Source: Pectobacterium atrosepticum
Lineage (GTDB): Bacteria; Pseudomonadota; Gammaproteobacteria; Enterobacterales; Enterobacteriaceae
Assembly: GCA_019056595.1 (NCBI GenBank)
Contig: CP036163.1
Coordinates: 124,001-188,000, forward strand
Length of the DNA stretch: 64,000 bases
Direction of reading: 5' to 3'
Shown one piece after another: positions 51,891 through 62,732 of this stretch. The translations under genes were made by a program, and so were the position numbers. The notes below the pieces were generated by a model that was not told where the DNA came from, did not search any database, and saw only the letters and a program-made list of their open reading frames with translations. Each line of letters begins with the position of its first letter. Within the stretch, counting starts at the first letter, position 1.

Positions 51891-52850
51891 ATGTCTACAA
51901 TCAACGATGTATCGCGTTTAGCTGGGGTGTCCAAAGCCACAGTCTCCCGGGTGTTGAGTGGTTCACGCGGCGTAAAGGAAGCCAGCCGCCTTGCAGTGTT
52001 AAAAGCGGTTGATGAGCTGAAATATCGGCCAAACGTCATCGCCCAATCGCTGTTAAGCCAGTCAACCGGATGTATTGGCGTCATTTGCGCTCAGGACAAC
52101 ATCAACCAGACAACTGGCTATCTTTATGCGTTGGAAAAACACTTTAGTCGGCATCAAAAACATCTCTTGTTGCGGTTTGCCAGCAGCAGGGCAGAAGTGA
52201 TGAATGTGCTGGATGAACTGACTAGTGGCTTGTGTGATGATATTTTAATCATCGGTGCGCGCTTTCCACTGAATCTGGCCGATAAGAGCATCATTCTGAT
52301 CGATTGTATGGAGGCGGATACCACCAACAGCCTGCAATTCGATCACGCTTTCGCCACAGAAACGGCATGTAATTACCTGATTCGTCAAGGAAGGCGTCAA
52401 ATCGCGCTGATCAATCCTGCTGCCAGCAGCTCTGCGGAACAGGTTCTGTTAGGGTATAAACGGGCACTGGAAAATAACTTCTTGCCGTTTAACCGCAACC
52501 TGATTTTTATGGATGCGTCTTCCTCGTCGTCGGTTGCGCTGCAAGTGTTGCTCAATAACAGCACGACGCTGAATTTCAATGCGCTTTTGGTCGCTGATGA
52601 GCAAGAAGCAAAACGTGTCATCACACAGCTTCAGGCGTTTAATAAATCTGTGCCAAAAGACATTATGGTATTCAGCCTTGCCGGTTCTCTTGATATTCCT
52701 GGCATTCCGGCGATACCGGCGATTGAATATTCGATGGATGCGGTGGCGGCCAGAATCGTGTCTTGGCTTAATGAAAAAACGCAGGGTGTGTTGGGATCGT
52801 ATGTCTTGCGCGGCGATTTAATTATCCCCGATATGGCTAATAGGAACTAA
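51891..52850 (+). CDS. LacI-family regulator of the PTS cassette
   Basis: A sugar-responsive repressor. The 319-residue product starts MSTINDVSRLAGVSKATVSR, the classical LacI helix-turn-helix, followed by the hinge helix (RPNVIAQSLLS) and a periplasmic-binding-protein-like effector domain (from about 60). The inner ATG is chosen because the helix-turn-helix must be N-terminal. It is divergent from the EIIC gene and matches AscG/GalR-type regulators in layout. Effector unknown. Confidence 0.9.
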   Translation: MSTINDVSRLAGVSKATVSRVLSGSRGVKEASRLAVLKAVDELKYRPNVIAQSLLSQSTGCIGVICAQDNINQTTGYLYALEKHFSRHQKHLLLRFASSRAEVMNVLDELTSGLCDDILIIGARFPLNLADKSIILIDCMEADTTNSLQFDHAFATETACNYLIRQGRRQIALINPAASSSAEQVLLGYKRALENNFLPFNRNLIFMDASSSSSVALQVLLNNSTTLNFNALLVADEQEAKRVITQLQAFNKSVPKDIMVFSLAGSLDIPGIPAIPAIEYSMDAVAARIVSWLNEKTQGVLGSYVLRGDLIIPDMANRN

Positions 52851-52877
52851 CGCTGTTCGCGCGAAATTACCGATCTT

Positions 52878-52929
52878 AAAAAGAAAAAGCCCCTCTGAAG
52901 CGTGTGCTCAGAGGGGCTTTTTCTTTTTA
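52878..52929. terminator. Long bidirectional terminator, right edge of the PTS cassette
   Basis: About 20 bp of perfect complementarity (AAAAAGAAAAAGCCCCTCTG and partner) around a 9-10-nt loop, flanked by A and T runs, between the convergent LacI and znuB genes. Confidence 0.92.
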
Positions 52930-52943
52930 GTTTTTATTGTTGG

Positions 52944-53729
52944 CTAAGCGGGTTGTGGCTTAAGCAGGCTGACAATAAATAGCAGTGATGCACACAGCAC
53001 CACAGACGGTCCGGCTGGTGTATTGTAGCCAGCTGAGAAAGCTAAGCCGCCCGTTACAGCAATCATTCCAATCATAACGGCGATGATTGCCATTTGTTCC
53101 GGCGTCCGTGCGAAGCGTCTGGCGCTGGCGGCGGGAATAATCAACAGTGAGGTAATGATCAGTGCGCCAACAAATTTCATGGCGATGCCAATCGTTAATG
53201 CGGTAGTCAGCATTAAAAGCAGCTTGGTGCGTTGTATCTTCACTCCATCGACGTGTGCCAGTTCTGGGCTAATCGTCATGGAAAGCAGTGCGCGCCATTG
53301 CCAACGCATAACAGCGACAACGATTATCACACCAGCACCGATCACCCACAGGTCCTCTGTTGTGACGGAGAGTAAATCACCAAATAGGTAGGCCATTAAA
53401 TCCACACGTACATTGTTCATCAGGCTGACGACAACCAATCCAAGCGACAGGGCGCTGTGAGCCATGATGCCGAGTAACGTATCGACAGCCAGGTAGGGAC
53501 GACGCTCTAGCCAGACGAGGCCCAGTGCAAGAATGAGCGTCACGGCAATGACGGCAGAAAACAGGTTAATGTTCAGCAGTAGGCCGAATGCGACGCCAAG
53601 CAAGGATGCGTGCGCCAGCGTATCGCCAAAATAAGACATCCGCCGCCAGACGACGAACGAACCGAGTGGGCCTGCCGCAATCGCCAGTAAAATCCCTGCC
53701 AACCAACCGGGAAATAGCAGTTCTATCAT
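52944..53729 (-). CDS. znuB: ZnuB, zinc ABC transporter permease
   Basis: Inner-membrane channel of the high-affinity zinc importer. The 261-residue product has about eight helices and the ABC-3 family block [18 protein letters not shown] plus [20 protein letters not shown]. Its ATG overlaps the znuC stop by 4 nt. Confidence 0.96.
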
Positions 53730-54484
53730 GCGTCGTTTCCACCTTGTCTTTTCAGAATGATACGTCCTTGTAGGTCATGACGATGATTATGATGATGGCG
53801 ATAAATGGCTAATTGCTCCGCGCCGCGGTGGCCAAACATCGCTAAAAATTCGGGGTGAAGGGAAACGACTTCAGGCGTGCCGGAGCAGCAAACATGTTGA
53901 TTAAGGCAGAGAACTTCATCGGTTTTTGCCATCACCAAATGCAGATCGTGCGACACCATCAGCACGCCGCAGTGGAATTCCTGCCGCAACTGATTAATCA
54001 GATCGTACAGTGCCATTTGCCCATTGACATCGACACCCTGTGTCGGTTCATCCAGAACTAGAAGTTGGGGCTGATTGAGCAGTGCGCGGGCTAACAGCAC
54101 GCGCTGGGTTTCGCCACCGGAGAGTTTCTGCATCGGCTGTTCCAGCAGATGTGCAGCCTGAACACGTTTGAGGGCGGGTAAGATATCCTGCTTTTTCACG
54201 CCGGGGCGCAGTTGCATAAAGCGGCTGACGGTCAGGGGCAGGGTGGTATCCAGATGCAGCTTCTGCGGAACGTAACCGATACGCAATGCGGGATCCCGCA
54301 CCAGTGAACCGGAGGTGGGTGCAAGCAGCCCCAATACCACGCGCACCAGCGTCGATTTCCCTGCGCCATTTGGCCCCAGCAGCGTCAGAATTCGACCTGC
54401 CTGCAAGGTCAGAGAGATATCTGACAGGATCTTCCGACTGCCAAATGTCACTGAAATATTATTAAGTGATACCAATGTAGACAT
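53726..54484 (-). CDS. znuC: ZnuC, zinc ABC transporter ATPase
   Basis: Drives zinc import. From the [15 protein letters not shown] start the product has 252 residues: Walker [10 protein letters not shown], signature [15 protein letters not shown], Walker [14 protein letters not shown]-loop VSHD. The C-terminus has the His-rich tail ([10 protein letters not shown]) seen in E. coli ZnuC. Divergent from znuA across a Zur box. Confidence 0.96.
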
Positions 54485-54507
54485 ATAATTCGGTTTGCAT
54501 AACCCAT

Positions 54508-54529
54508 GTAATGTTATAATATAACAAAC
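54508..54529. promoter_or_regulatory. Zur box between znuCB and znuA
   Basis: TGTTATAATATAACA (54512-54526) is a perfect 15-bp palindrome equal to the core of the E. coli znu operator. It would let zinc-bound Zur repress both divergent promoters. Confidence 0.9.
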
Positions 54530-54560
54530 AACACGACAAAAATCGATGGGATCGACTTTC

Positions 54561-55562
54561 ATGCAGCAATCTATTCAGCAAAAAAAATGGTTAAAAAGTG
54601 TGTTTGTTGCCAGTGCGCTACTCGCATGCGGGATGTCAATCAGCGCGGCATCCGCTGCGGTAATTACGTCAATTCGTCCTTTAGGGTTCATTGCGTCGGC
54701 CATTGCCGATGGTGTGACGCCAACCGAGGTTTTGTTACCTGATGGCGCGTCGCCTCACGATTATGCCTTGCGCCCGTCTGATGTCCAGCGTTTACAGTCT
54801 GCCGATCTGGTGATTTGGGTCGGGCCGGAAATGGAAGCTTTCCTTGGGAAACCGTTAGCGAAAATTCCATCCACAAAACAGATCGCGCTTTCCGTACTAC
54901 CCGGCATTAAATCTGAGCTGGAAAAAGAAGCCGGACACGATCATGAAGATGACCATGGGCAGGCACATGATGAGCATGAAAAAGGCCACGATCATAGCCA
55001 TGCGGCCCATGATGACGGCGACGATGGTCACCATCATGGCGAGTACAATATGCACATTTGGCTCTCACCGGAGATGACAAAACAGGCGGCAACCGCCATT
55101 CATGCAAAATTATTGGAACTTATGCCTCAGAATAAGGACAAACTAGACGCGAATCTGCTTTATTTTACGGATAAAATTGCGCAAGCAGATGAAAAAATTG
55201 TTAAGATGCTAGCGCCTGTGCAGGGTAGAGGCTATTTCGTGTTTCATGATGCCTATGGCTACTTTGAGAAACACTACGGGTTAAATCCCTTGGGTTACTT
55301 TACGGTTAACCCCGAAATTCAGCCCGGTGCACAGCGTTTACATCAAATACGAACACAGTTGGTTGAGCACAAAGCCGTATGCGTTTTTGCTGAACCACAA
55401 TTCAGGCCAGCCGTTATTAATGCTGTTGCCAAGGGAACCGACGTGCGCTCGGGTGTGCTCGATCCATTGGGAAGCAACATTGCACTGGGTAGAGATAGCT
55501 ATGCCGATTTCTTGTTGCAGCTATCGAACCAGTATGTGAGCTGTCTGGAGGAAAAATCATGA
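54561..55562 (+). CDS. znuA: ZnuA, periplasmic zinc-binding protein
   Basis: Captures zinc for ZnuBC. The 333-residue product (ATG at 54561; an ATG five codons earlier is less likely) has a signal peptide ending near SAASA, then [20 protein letters not shown]. Zinc ligands include the His in [15 protein letters not shown] and in [11 protein letters not shown] long His/Asp loop at about 125-165 ([20 protein letters not shown]) is the metal-capturing region, longer than in E. coli. Confidence 0.95.
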
Positions 55563-55574
55563 GGATACGAATAA

Positions 55575-56897
55575 GTGCAGCAGATAGTCCGAACTATCGC
55601 TCTGGCGTATAACAGTTTACCTCGGCCCCATCGCGTCATGCTGGGGTCGCTTACCGTTGTGACATTGGCCGTTGCTGTTTGGCGGCCTTTTGTTTACCCC
55701 CATGTCGATGATGCTCCCGCCATCGTGAAAGATATCGACCTGGAAACCAGCCAACTGCGTACGCTGACGCCTGAAGCCAGTGAACCGATAGACCAACCCT
55801 CGCCAGATGACGACATTCCGCAAGATGAGCTCGATGATAAGGTTGCCGATGAAGGTGGCGTACATGAGTACGTGGTTTCTACGGGTGATACCTTAAGCAG
55901 CATTTTGACACAGTACGGTATCGATATCGCGGATGTCACTCAGCTCGCAGAGCAGAATAAAGATTTACGTAACCTGAAAATTGGTCAGCAAATTTCGTGG
56001 ACTCTGGCAGAAAACGGCGATCTGCAAAGTTTGACCTGGCAGATGTCTCGCCGCGAAACACGTATTTATGAGCGCGTAGGTGCCGATTTCAAAGAGCGTA
56101 TTGAGACGCTGAAAGGCGAGTGGCGCAACAGTGTTCTGAATGGTCGGGTCAGTGGCAGCTTTGTCAGTAGCGCGAAAAGCGCCGGTTTGACCAGCACAGA
56201 AGTGCGGGAAGTGATCAAAGCGCTGCAATGGCAGTTGGATTTCCGTAAGTTACGCAAAGACGACACCTTCTCTGTCCTGATGTCCCGCGAAATGCTCGAT
56301 GGCAAAAGTGAACAGAGCGAACTGGTCGGCGTTCGTTTGAATACTGGCGGTAAAGACTATTACGCTATTCGGGCAGAAGACGGTAAATTCTACGATCGTG
56401 AAGGTTCCGGTTTGACGCGTGGCTTTATGCGTTTTCCGACCATGAAACAATTCCGTATTTCCTCCAACTTCAATCCGCGTCGTTTGAACCCGGTGACTGG
56501 GCGTGTTGCGCCGCATAAAGGGGTCGATTTTGCCATGCCAGTCGGTTCGCCAGTTCTGGCCGTCGGGGATGGTGAAGTGGTGATTGCGAAACGCAGCGGT
56601 GCAGCGGGTAACTATGTAGTGATTCGTCATGGTCGCCAGTATACGACGCGATTTATGCACCTAAATCGCATATTGGTTAAACCTGGGCAGAAAGTGAAAC
56701 GTGGCGATCGCATCGGGTTGTCTGGTAACACTGGTCGTTCCACTGGCCCGCACCTGCACTACGAATTCTGGATAAACCAGCAGGCGGTAAACCCGCTGAC
56801 GGCTCAGCTGCCGCGTTCTGAAGGGCTGGCGGGTAAAGATCGTCGTGATTATCTGGCGCAGGTGAAGGAAGTGGTGCCGCAGCTTAAGTTTGATTAA
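55575..56897 (+). CDS. mepM: Murein DD-endopeptidase MepM
   Basis: Cleaves peptide cross-links so the cell wall can grow. The 440-residue product begins at a GTG (MQQIVRTIALAYNSLPRPHR, as in E. coli), 12 nt after znuA. It has an N-terminal membrane anchor (about 20-38), a LysM domain near 97-145 (HEYVVSTGDTLSSILTQYGI) and a C-terminal M23 peptidase. The zinc site is His314 and Asp318 (HKGVDF) with HLH at 393-395. Active residues intact. Confidence 0.96.
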   Translation: MQQIVRTIALAYNSLPRPHRVMLGSLTVVTLAVAVWRPFVYPHVDDAPAIVKDIDLETSQLRTLTPEASEPIDQPSPDDDIPQDELDDKVADEGGVHEYVVSTGDTLSSILTQYGIDIADVTQLAEQNKDLRNLKIGQQISWTLAENGDLQSLTWQMSRRETRIYERVGADFKERIETLKGEWRNSVLNGRVSGSFVSSAKSAGLTSTEVREVIKALQWQLDFRKLRKDDTFSVLMSREMLDGKSEQSELVGVRLNTGGKDYYAIRAEDGKFYDREGSGLTRGFMRFPTMKQFRISSNFNPRRLNPVTGRVAPHKGVDFAMPVGSPVLAVGDGEVVIAKRSGAAGNYVVIRHGRQYTTRFMHLNRILVKPGQKVKRGDRIGLSGNTGRSTGPHLHYEFWINQQAVNPLTAQLPRSEGLAGKDRRDYLAQVKEVVPQLKFD

Positions 56898-56914
56898 CCA
56901 TACTGACTGCATGT

Positions 56915-56947
56915 TGTGCCGGTGGCTTGCTGCCGGCATTTTCATTT
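56915..56947 (+). terminator. Terminator of mepM
   Basis: TGCCGG and CCGGCA pair around an approximately 10-nt loop and are followed by TTTTCATTT, about 20 nt after the stop. Confidence 0.65.
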
Positions 56948-57073
56948 ATAGAACAGCTGCCCCTGATTTTTTATTGTCGAGCAGACGTGTTTTTGCTTAA
57001 TTGTCAGTGGGTGTTGCTAAACGCCGAGCAGCAATTATGATTATGTTTATTGATTGATATGAAGAGTTTAGGC

Positions 57074-58051
57074 ATGGAAAAAGAAAAAAAATCGAACGCT
57101 GAATTTGTTCCCCAGTTTCAACGCGCCTTTTTTCATCCGCGCTATTGGGGTGTTTGGTTAGGCGTTGGCGTGATGGCACTTACTGCCTATATTCCCGCTC
57201 GGTTAAGAAACCCAGTATTGGGTGGGTTAGGGCGTTTTGTCGGGAGAATATCAAAAGGTGCTCGCCGCCGTGCCCGCATTAATCTGCTGTATTGCATGCC
57301 AGAGTTAACGGAAGCACAGCGCGAAACCATCATCGATGACATGTTTGCGACAGCGCCTCAGTCGATGATCATGATGGTTGAAGTGGGAATTCGTAACCCA
57401 AAGAAAATCGAAAAATATGTTCGTTGGCACGGCGAAGACATTCTTGAACGTATTAAAGCGCAAGAGAAAAACGTGATTTTTTTGGTTCCGCATGGATGGG
57501 GTGTTGATATTCCTGCGATGTTGCTGACTTCTCGCGGACAGCGCATGGCGGCAATGTTCCATAATCAGAAGAATGCGCTGGTGGATTATTGGTGGAATCG
57601 GCTACGCCGTCGTTTTGGTGGACGCATTCATGCTCGCAATGACGGTATTAAGCCGTTTATCAGCTCCGTACGCTCTGGATGCTGGGGGTATTACTTACCC
57701 GATCAAGATCACGGCCCTGAGCATAGCGAGTTCGTTGATTTCTTTGCAACCTATAAGGCAACGCTACCTGCTGTCGGACGGCTGATGAAAGTGTGTCGCG
57801 CTGATATCGTACCGTTGTTTCCGGTATATAACGCCAAAGATGGTTGCCTGGATGTGTTTATTCGTCCGCCGATGGACGATTTGGCGGAAGCGGATGATGC
57901 ATATATTGCACGGCGCATGAATGAAGAAGTGGAAATTCTGGTCAGACCGAACCCTGAACAGTACACCTGGATTCTGAAGCTGTTGAAAACCCGCAAGCCG
58001 GGTGAGATTGAGCCATATTGTCGGGATGAGTTGTATCGCAACAAGAAGTGA
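57074..58051 (+). CDS. lpxM: Lipid A myristoyltransferase LpxM (MsbB)
   Basis: Adds the last secondary acyl chain to Kdo2-lipid A at the inner membrane. The 325-residue product has an N-terminal membrane helix after HPRYWGVWLGVG, the acyltransferase motif with catalytic His in VPHGWGVDIPAML, RRRFGGRIHARNDGIKPFI and the DQDHGPEHSEF block. Met at 57074 gives MEKEKKSNAEF; upstream Mets are possible. Confidence 0.95.
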   Translation: MEKEKKSNAEFVPQFQRAFFHPRYWGVWLGVGVMALTAYIPARLRNPVLGGLGRFVGRISKGARRRARINLLYCMPELTEAQRETIIDDMFATAPQSMIMMVEVGIRNPKKIEKYVRWHGEDILERIKAQEKNVIFLVPHGWGVDIPAMLLTSRGQRMAAMFHNQKNALVDYWWNRLRRRFGGRIHARNDGIKPFISSVRSGCWGYYLPDQDHGPEHSEFVDFFATYKATLPAVGRLMKVCRADIVPLFPVYNAKDGCLDVFIRPPMDDLAEADDAYIARRMNEEVEILVRPNPEQYTWILKLLKTRKPGEIEPYCRDELYRNKK

Positions 58052-58076
58052 GATGAGTAGCGTATAGCCGCATGGA

Positions 58077-58111
58077 TAAAAAAGCCGGATGAGAAATCGT
58101 CCGGCTTTTTA
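58077..58111. terminator. Bidirectional terminator between lpxM and pykA
   Basis: AAAAAAGCCGGA and TCCGGCTTTTT pair around a loop of about ten bases, between convergent genes. Confidence 0.85.
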
Positions 58112-58161
58112 CTATCATAATATCGACCGCTAACTTAGCAGCGGATCGGTGATTACAATGA

Positions 58162-59604
58162 TTATTCCACGCGCAGAATGCGAATGGTGTTGGTTGTGCC
58201 TACGGTACCCATGATGTCACCTTGTGTGACGATGACCAGATCCCCAGACATCAGGAACCCTTTATCACGCAGTAGGATCACCGCATCATTGGCCGCGGCA
58301 ACGCCATCCGTATAGCTGTCGAAATGTACCGGTGTGACGCCGCGATACAGCGCGGTCAGGTTCAGTGTGTGCTCATGGCGAGACATGGCGAAAATCGGCA
58401 AGCCAGAACTGATACGAGACATCATCAGAGCGGTACGGCCAGACTCCGTCATGGCAATCAGTGCAGTAACCCCTTTCAGGTGGTTGGCTGCATACATGGA
58501 AGACATCGCGATGGATTCTTCCGTGTTATCAAACTGCACGTCAAGGCGATGCTTGGAGACGTTGATGCTTGGGATTTTTTCCGCACCTAAACACACTTTC
58601 GCCATGGCAGCGACGGTTTCAGCCGGATATTGACCCGCAGCGGTTTCTGCTGAGAGCATCACCGCATCGGTGCCATCCAGCACGGCGTTGGCGACGTCCA
58701 TTACCTCGGCGCGTGTCGGCATCGGATTGGTGATCATCGATTCCATCATCTGCGTGGCCGTAATGACTGCACGATTCAACTGACGGGCACGGCGAATCAA
58801 TTTCTTCTGAATCCCTACCAGCTCAGGGTCACCGATTTCAACACCCAGATCGCCCCTTGCGACCATTACCACGTCGGAAGCCAGAATAATGTCATCCATT
58901 GCGGCATCTGAGCAGACTGCTTCAGCACGTTCAACTTTTGATACGATCTTGGCGTTACAGCCTGCGTCGCGTGCGAGGCGGCGTGCGTAGTTGAGGTCTT
59001 CACCGGTGCGTGGGAAAGAGACTGCCAGATAGTCGACGCCAATTTTTGCAGCAGTAATAATGTCGGCTTTATCTTTTTCCGTCAGGGCTTCGGCAGACAG
59101 ACCGCCACCGAGTTTGTTGATGCCTTTATTGTTAGACAGCGGGCCACCAATGGTGACTTCGGTGTAAACTTTCAGGCCTTCAACTTGGAGGACTTTCAGC
59201 TGTACGCGGCCGTCATCCAGTAACAGGATATCGCCAGGCACCACGTCGCTCGGCAAGCCTTTGTAATCGATCCCGACTTTTTCTTTATCGCCTTCGCCTT
59301 TCGCTAAGTTGGCATCCAGCAAGAATTTGTCGCCGATATTCAGGAAGATTTTACCTTCTTTGAAGGTAGAAACACGAATTTTTGGACCCTGTAGATCGCC
59401 AAGAATGGCAACATGGCGGCCTAATTTAGCCGCAATTTCACGAACTTTGTTGGCACGTAATTGATGGTCTTCTGCTGTGCCGTGAGAAAAATTCATGCGT
59501 ACAACGTTAGCGCCCGCATTGATAATCTTTTCGAGATTATTATCGCGGTCGGTAGCGGGCCCCAGGGTGGTAACAATCTTGGTTCTTCTGAGCCGTCTGG
59601 ACAT
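58162..59604 (-). CDS. pykA: Pyruvate kinase II
   Basis: Last step of glycolysis, PEP plus ADP to pyruvate plus ATP. The 480-residue product equals E. coli PykA in length and opens [20 protein letters not shown]. It has the substrate motif [22 protein letters not shown], and the nucleotide/K+ segment [10 protein letters not shown]. The regulatory C-terminal domain is present. Proximity to hexR and zwf links it to the HexR sugar network, though I see no clear HexR site before it. Confidence 0.96.
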   Translation of the reverse strand: MSRRLRRTKIVTTLGPATDRDNNLEKIINAGANVVRMNFSHGTAEDHQLRANKVREIAAKLGRHVAILGDLQGPKIRVSTFKEGKIFLNIGDKFLLDANLAKGEGDKEKVGIDYKGLPSDVVPGDILLLDDGRVQLKVLQVEGLKVYTEVTIGGPLSNNKGINKLGGGLSAEALTEKDKADIITAAKIGVDYLAVSFPRTGEDLNYARRLARDAGCNAKIVSKVERAEAVCSDAAMDDIILASDVVMVARGDLGVEIGDPELVGIQKKLIRRARQLNRAVITATQMMESMITNPMPTRAEVMDVANAVLDGTDAVMLSAETAAGQYPAETVAAMAKVCLGAEKIPSINVSKHRLDVQFDNTEESIAMSSMYAANHLKGVTALIAMTESGRTALMMSRISSGLPIFAMSRHEHTLNLTALYRGVTPVHFDSYTDGVAAANDAVILLRDKGFLMSGDLVIVTQGDIMGTVGTTNTIRILRVE

Positions 59605-59819
59605 GTATAACTCCGTTCACTTGTGAAGCTGTAGTGTTGCGATTAAGCGTCGAATAACGGTGCAAAATGTCACTTTACAACAAAACTATTTCACCTGCGT
59701 TATCCGAACATCGAGTTGAGTCTGATTATCATACTGTACAGGTAATCCCTGCCATCTTTCCATAACCGTGGCCTCTGGCCACATTGAGATGAGGCAGGTA
59801 GATGATACCGCTCATTTTT

Positions 59820-59946
<127 letters not shown>

Positions 59947-59979
59947 ACTAAAAACAAAGCACAACGTAAAACTTACCTA

Positions 59980-60849
59980 TCACCTGAAAGGATTAATCAA
60001 TCGTTCGTCTTTATCAAAGCGTGATTCACGCAAGGCCTCTTTGACCCGTTTCAGGTTATCACGAAATTTTTCCCCGCGACGCAGTGTGAACCCCGTAGCC
60101 AGAACGTCGATTAGCGTCAACTGAGCGATGCGGGATACCATCGGCATATAGACATCGGTATCTTCAGGCACGTCAAGTCGCAAGGCCAGCGAGGCTTCAC
60201 GCGCCAGCGGCGTGCCGTCTGAAGTGATGGCGATCACCGTCGCATCGTTTTCGCGTGCCAACTGCGCCATTTCGACCAGACTTTTGGTTCTACCGGTATG
60301 GGAGATCAATACCACGACGTCACCGTCGCTGGAATTCATGCAACTCATGCGCTGCATAACGATGTCATCAAAATAAACGACGGGGATATTGAAGCGGAAA
60401 AATTTGTTCATCGCATCGTGTGCGACCGCTGCGGAAGCGCCTAGACCAAAAAAAGAGATTTTCTTCGCCTGCGTCAGTAAATCCACAGCGCGGTTGACCG
60501 CGGCAAAATCAAGGCTCGATTTTACCTGCTCTAAGCCAGCCATCGCGGATTCAAAGATTTTACTGGTATAGGCGTCAACGCTGTCATCTTCTTCCACGTT
60601 ACGGTTCACATACGGTGTACCGTTCGCCAGACTTTGCGCCAGATGTAGTTTAAAATCGGGAAAACCTTTAGTTTCAAGGCGACGACAGAAGCGATTAACC
60701 GTTGGCTCGCTCACGTCGGCCATTTTGGCTAAGGTCGCGATGCTGGAGTGAATGGCCGTCTGTGGAGTGCTCAGAATCACTTCAGCCACTTTCCTTTCTG
60801 ATTTGCTCAAGAGTTCTAAGTGACTCTGGATTTTTTCCAGCATATTCAT
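59980..60849 (-). CDS. hexR: HexR, RpiR-family regulator of central carbon genes
   Basis: Represses zwf, eda and related genes until released by 2-keto-3-deoxy-6-phosphogluconate. The 289-residue product has an N-terminal helix-turn-helix (about 1-77; MADVSEPTVNRFCRRLETKG) and a SIS sugar-phosphate domain (about 125-255; FFGLGASAAVAHDAMNKFFR, LISHTGRTKSLVEMA). Divergent from zwf with a HexR operator between them. Confidence 0.95.
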   Translation of the reverse strand: MNMLEKIQSHLELLSKSERKVAEVILSTPQTAIHSSIATLAKMADVSEPTVNRFCRRLETKGFPDFKLHLAQSLANGTPYVNRNVEEDDSVDAYTSKIFESAMAGLEQVKSSLDFAAVNRAVDLLTQAKKISFFGLGASAAVAHDAMNKFFRFNIPVVYFDDIVMQRMSCMNSSDGDVVVLISHTGRTKSLVEMAQLARENDATVIAITSDGTPLAREASLALRLDVPEDTDVYMPMVSRIAQLTLIDVLATGFTLRRGEKFRDNLKRVKEALRESRFDKDERLINPFR

Positions 60850-60864
60850 ACGACAAGGGCCATG

Positions 60865-60907
60865 TAAGTTTTTTCCAATTTCAACTTAAGTTTTTCCAAT
60901 TTCAACT
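60865..60907. repeat. Tandem 21-22-bp duplication before hexR
   Basis: TAAGTTTTTTCCAATTTCAACT (60865-60886) is followed directly by the same unit lacking one T (60887-60907). It lies 15-58 nt upstream of the hexR start, in the leader or promoter, so it could alter hexR expression. Confidence 0.85.
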
Positions 60908-61198
60908 AAAGGTACAACTGGCATTCATTACGTGAAAATATACTACGACCCTGTGGTGGTTGGCAGAGGGCAACACGCTAAGTTGGGGCCTTTTTTTGCC
61001 AGAACATGACATGTGTCTAACTTTCAGAAAAGTAATTGACTGTCAGAAACGACGAAAAATTTCGTTTTAGGGCGAATGCATAAGTGACTTCAGCCACTGC
61101 ACAGACCGATTTACGCATTGTTTTCAGTCAATACCGACCATTATTTGGCATTTTTATGATGGGTTTACTGGCTGTAGTCAAAAAGAGTACATTATCGC

Positions 61199-61213
61199 TG
61201 TAATAAAATTACA
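61199..61213. promoter_or_regulatory. HexR operator before zwf
   Basis: TGTAATAAAATTACA has the exact HexR half-sites TGTAA and TTACA with a 5-nt spacer. It is 24 nt before the zwf ATG, inside the leader or promoter of zwf. Confidence 0.88.
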
Positions 61214-61237
61214 GCATCCTGCAACGAGGAGATGAAC

Positions 61238-62713
61238 ATGGCGGTAACTTCAACAGCCCAAGCGTGCGATCTGGTTATTTTCGGTGCCAAGGGCGATCTG
61301 GCGCGCCGTAAATTGCTGCCTTCCCTGTACCAGTTGGAAAAAGCAGGTCACATCCATGCGGACACCAAAATTATTGGGGTGGGCCGTGCGGATTGGGATA
61401 AAGCGGAGTATACCCGCGTCGTGCGCGAAGCGCTTGACACCTTTATGAAAGAAGCCATCGACGATAAGTTGTGGGAAACGCTAAGCAGTCGGCTGGATTT
61501 CTGCAATCTTGATGTGGAAGACACGAAAGCTTTCAACAAGCTGGGCAAGATGCTTGACCAGAAAAATCGTACCACGATCAACTATTTTGCGATGCCACCC
61601 AGCACATTCGGAGCGATCTGCAAAGGGTTGGGAACCGCAGGGCTGAATAAAGAGCCTGCACGCGTGGTGATGGAGAAACCGCTGGGTACCGATCTGGCGT
61701 CTTCCCGTGCCATTAATGATCAGGTCGCGGAATTCTTCAACGAGTGTCAAGTTTACCGTATCGACCACTATCTGGGTAAAGAAACCGTTCTGAACCTGCT
61801 GGCGCTGCGTTTTGCCAACTCGCTGTTCTCCTCAAATTGGGACAACAGGACGATCGATCATGTACAGATCACGGTAGCCGAAGAAGTCGGAATTGAAGGA
61901 CGCTGGGGCTATTTTGATAAAGCCGGCCAGATGCGTGACATGATCCAGAACCACCTGTTACAGATTCTGACGATGATTGCAATGTCGCCGCCGTCTGATT
62001 TGACGACCGACCGCATCCGTGATGAAAAAGTAAAAGTGTTGCGCTCGCTGCGTCGTATCAATCGCTCCAATGTGCATGAAACGACGGTGCGTGGCCAATA
62101 CTCTTCTGGCTTTGTTCAGGGACATAAAGTGCCGGGCTACCTGGAAGAAGAGGGTGCGAACAAAAGCAGCAGCACGGAAACCTTTGTCGCAATTCGTGTC
62201 GACATTGATGACTGGCGCTGGTCTGGCGTGCCGTTCTATCTGCGTACCGGTAAACGTCTGCCAACGAAATGTTCAGAAGTGGTGGTGTACTTTAAAAATC
62301 CAGCACTGAACCTGTTCCATGATTCTTACCAGCAGTTACCGCAAAACAAACTGATCATCCGTTTGCAGCCGGATGAAGGCGTGGAAATCCAGATTCTGAA
62401 TAAAATCCCAGGATTAGAGCACAAGCACCGTCTGCAAACGGTGAAGCTGGACCTGAGCTTCTCGGAAACCTTTAATCAGCAGCACTTGGCGGATGCCTAT
62501 GAGCGTCTGTTGCTGGAAACCATGCGTGGGATTCAGGCGTTGTTCGTTCGCCGTGATGAAGTTGAAGAAGCCTGGAAATGGGTGGATTCCATCATGGAAG
62601 CCTGGGCGATGGATAATGATGCGCCGAAGCCGTATCAGGCAGGAAGCTGGGGTCCGGTAGCATCCGTCGCGATGATTACCCGCGATGGCCGTTCCTGGAA
62701 TGAGTTTGAGTGA
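61238..62713 (+). CDS. zwf: Glucose-6-phosphate 1-dehydrogenase
   Basis: First step of the oxidative pentose phosphate and Entner-Doudoroff routes; makes NADPH. The 491-residue product has the dinucleotide motif VIFGAKGDLARRKL, the catalytic RIDHYLGKE with its Lys and His, and EKPLGTD. The second of two nearby ATGs is chosen because GAGGAG lies 7-8 nt before it but abuts the first. Confidence 0.97.
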   Translation: MAVTSTAQACDLVIFGAKGDLARRKLLPSLYQLEKAGHIHADTKIIGVGRADWDKAEYTRVVREALDTFMKEAIDDKLWETLSSRLDFCNLDVEDTKAFNKLGKMLDQKNRTTINYFAMPPSTFGAICKGLGTAGLNKEPARVVMEKPLGTDLASSRAINDQVAEFFNECQVYRIDHYLGKETVLNLLALRFANSLFSSNWDNRTIDHVQITVAEEVGIEGRWGYFDKAGQMRDMIQNHLLQILTMIAMSPPSDLTTDRIRDEKVKVLRSLRRINRSNVHETTVRGQYSSGFVQGHKVPGYLEEEGANKSSSTETFVAIRVDIDDWRWSGVPFYLRTGKRLPTKCSEVVVYFKNPALNLFHDSYQQLPQNKLIIRLQPDEGVEIQILNKIPGLEHKHRLQTVKLDLSFSETFNQQHLADAYERLLLETMRGIQALFVRRDEVEEAWKWVDSIMEAWAMDNDAPKPYQAGSWGPVASVAMITRDGRSWNEFE

Positions 62714-62732
62714 CTTTTTGATAACAAGTCAG

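Noticed and set aside
59640-59760. A HexR site before pykA
   Set aside because: The nearest match (TGTCACTTTACA) lacks the TGTAA half-site and spacing; the pairing with hexR is by neighbourhood only.
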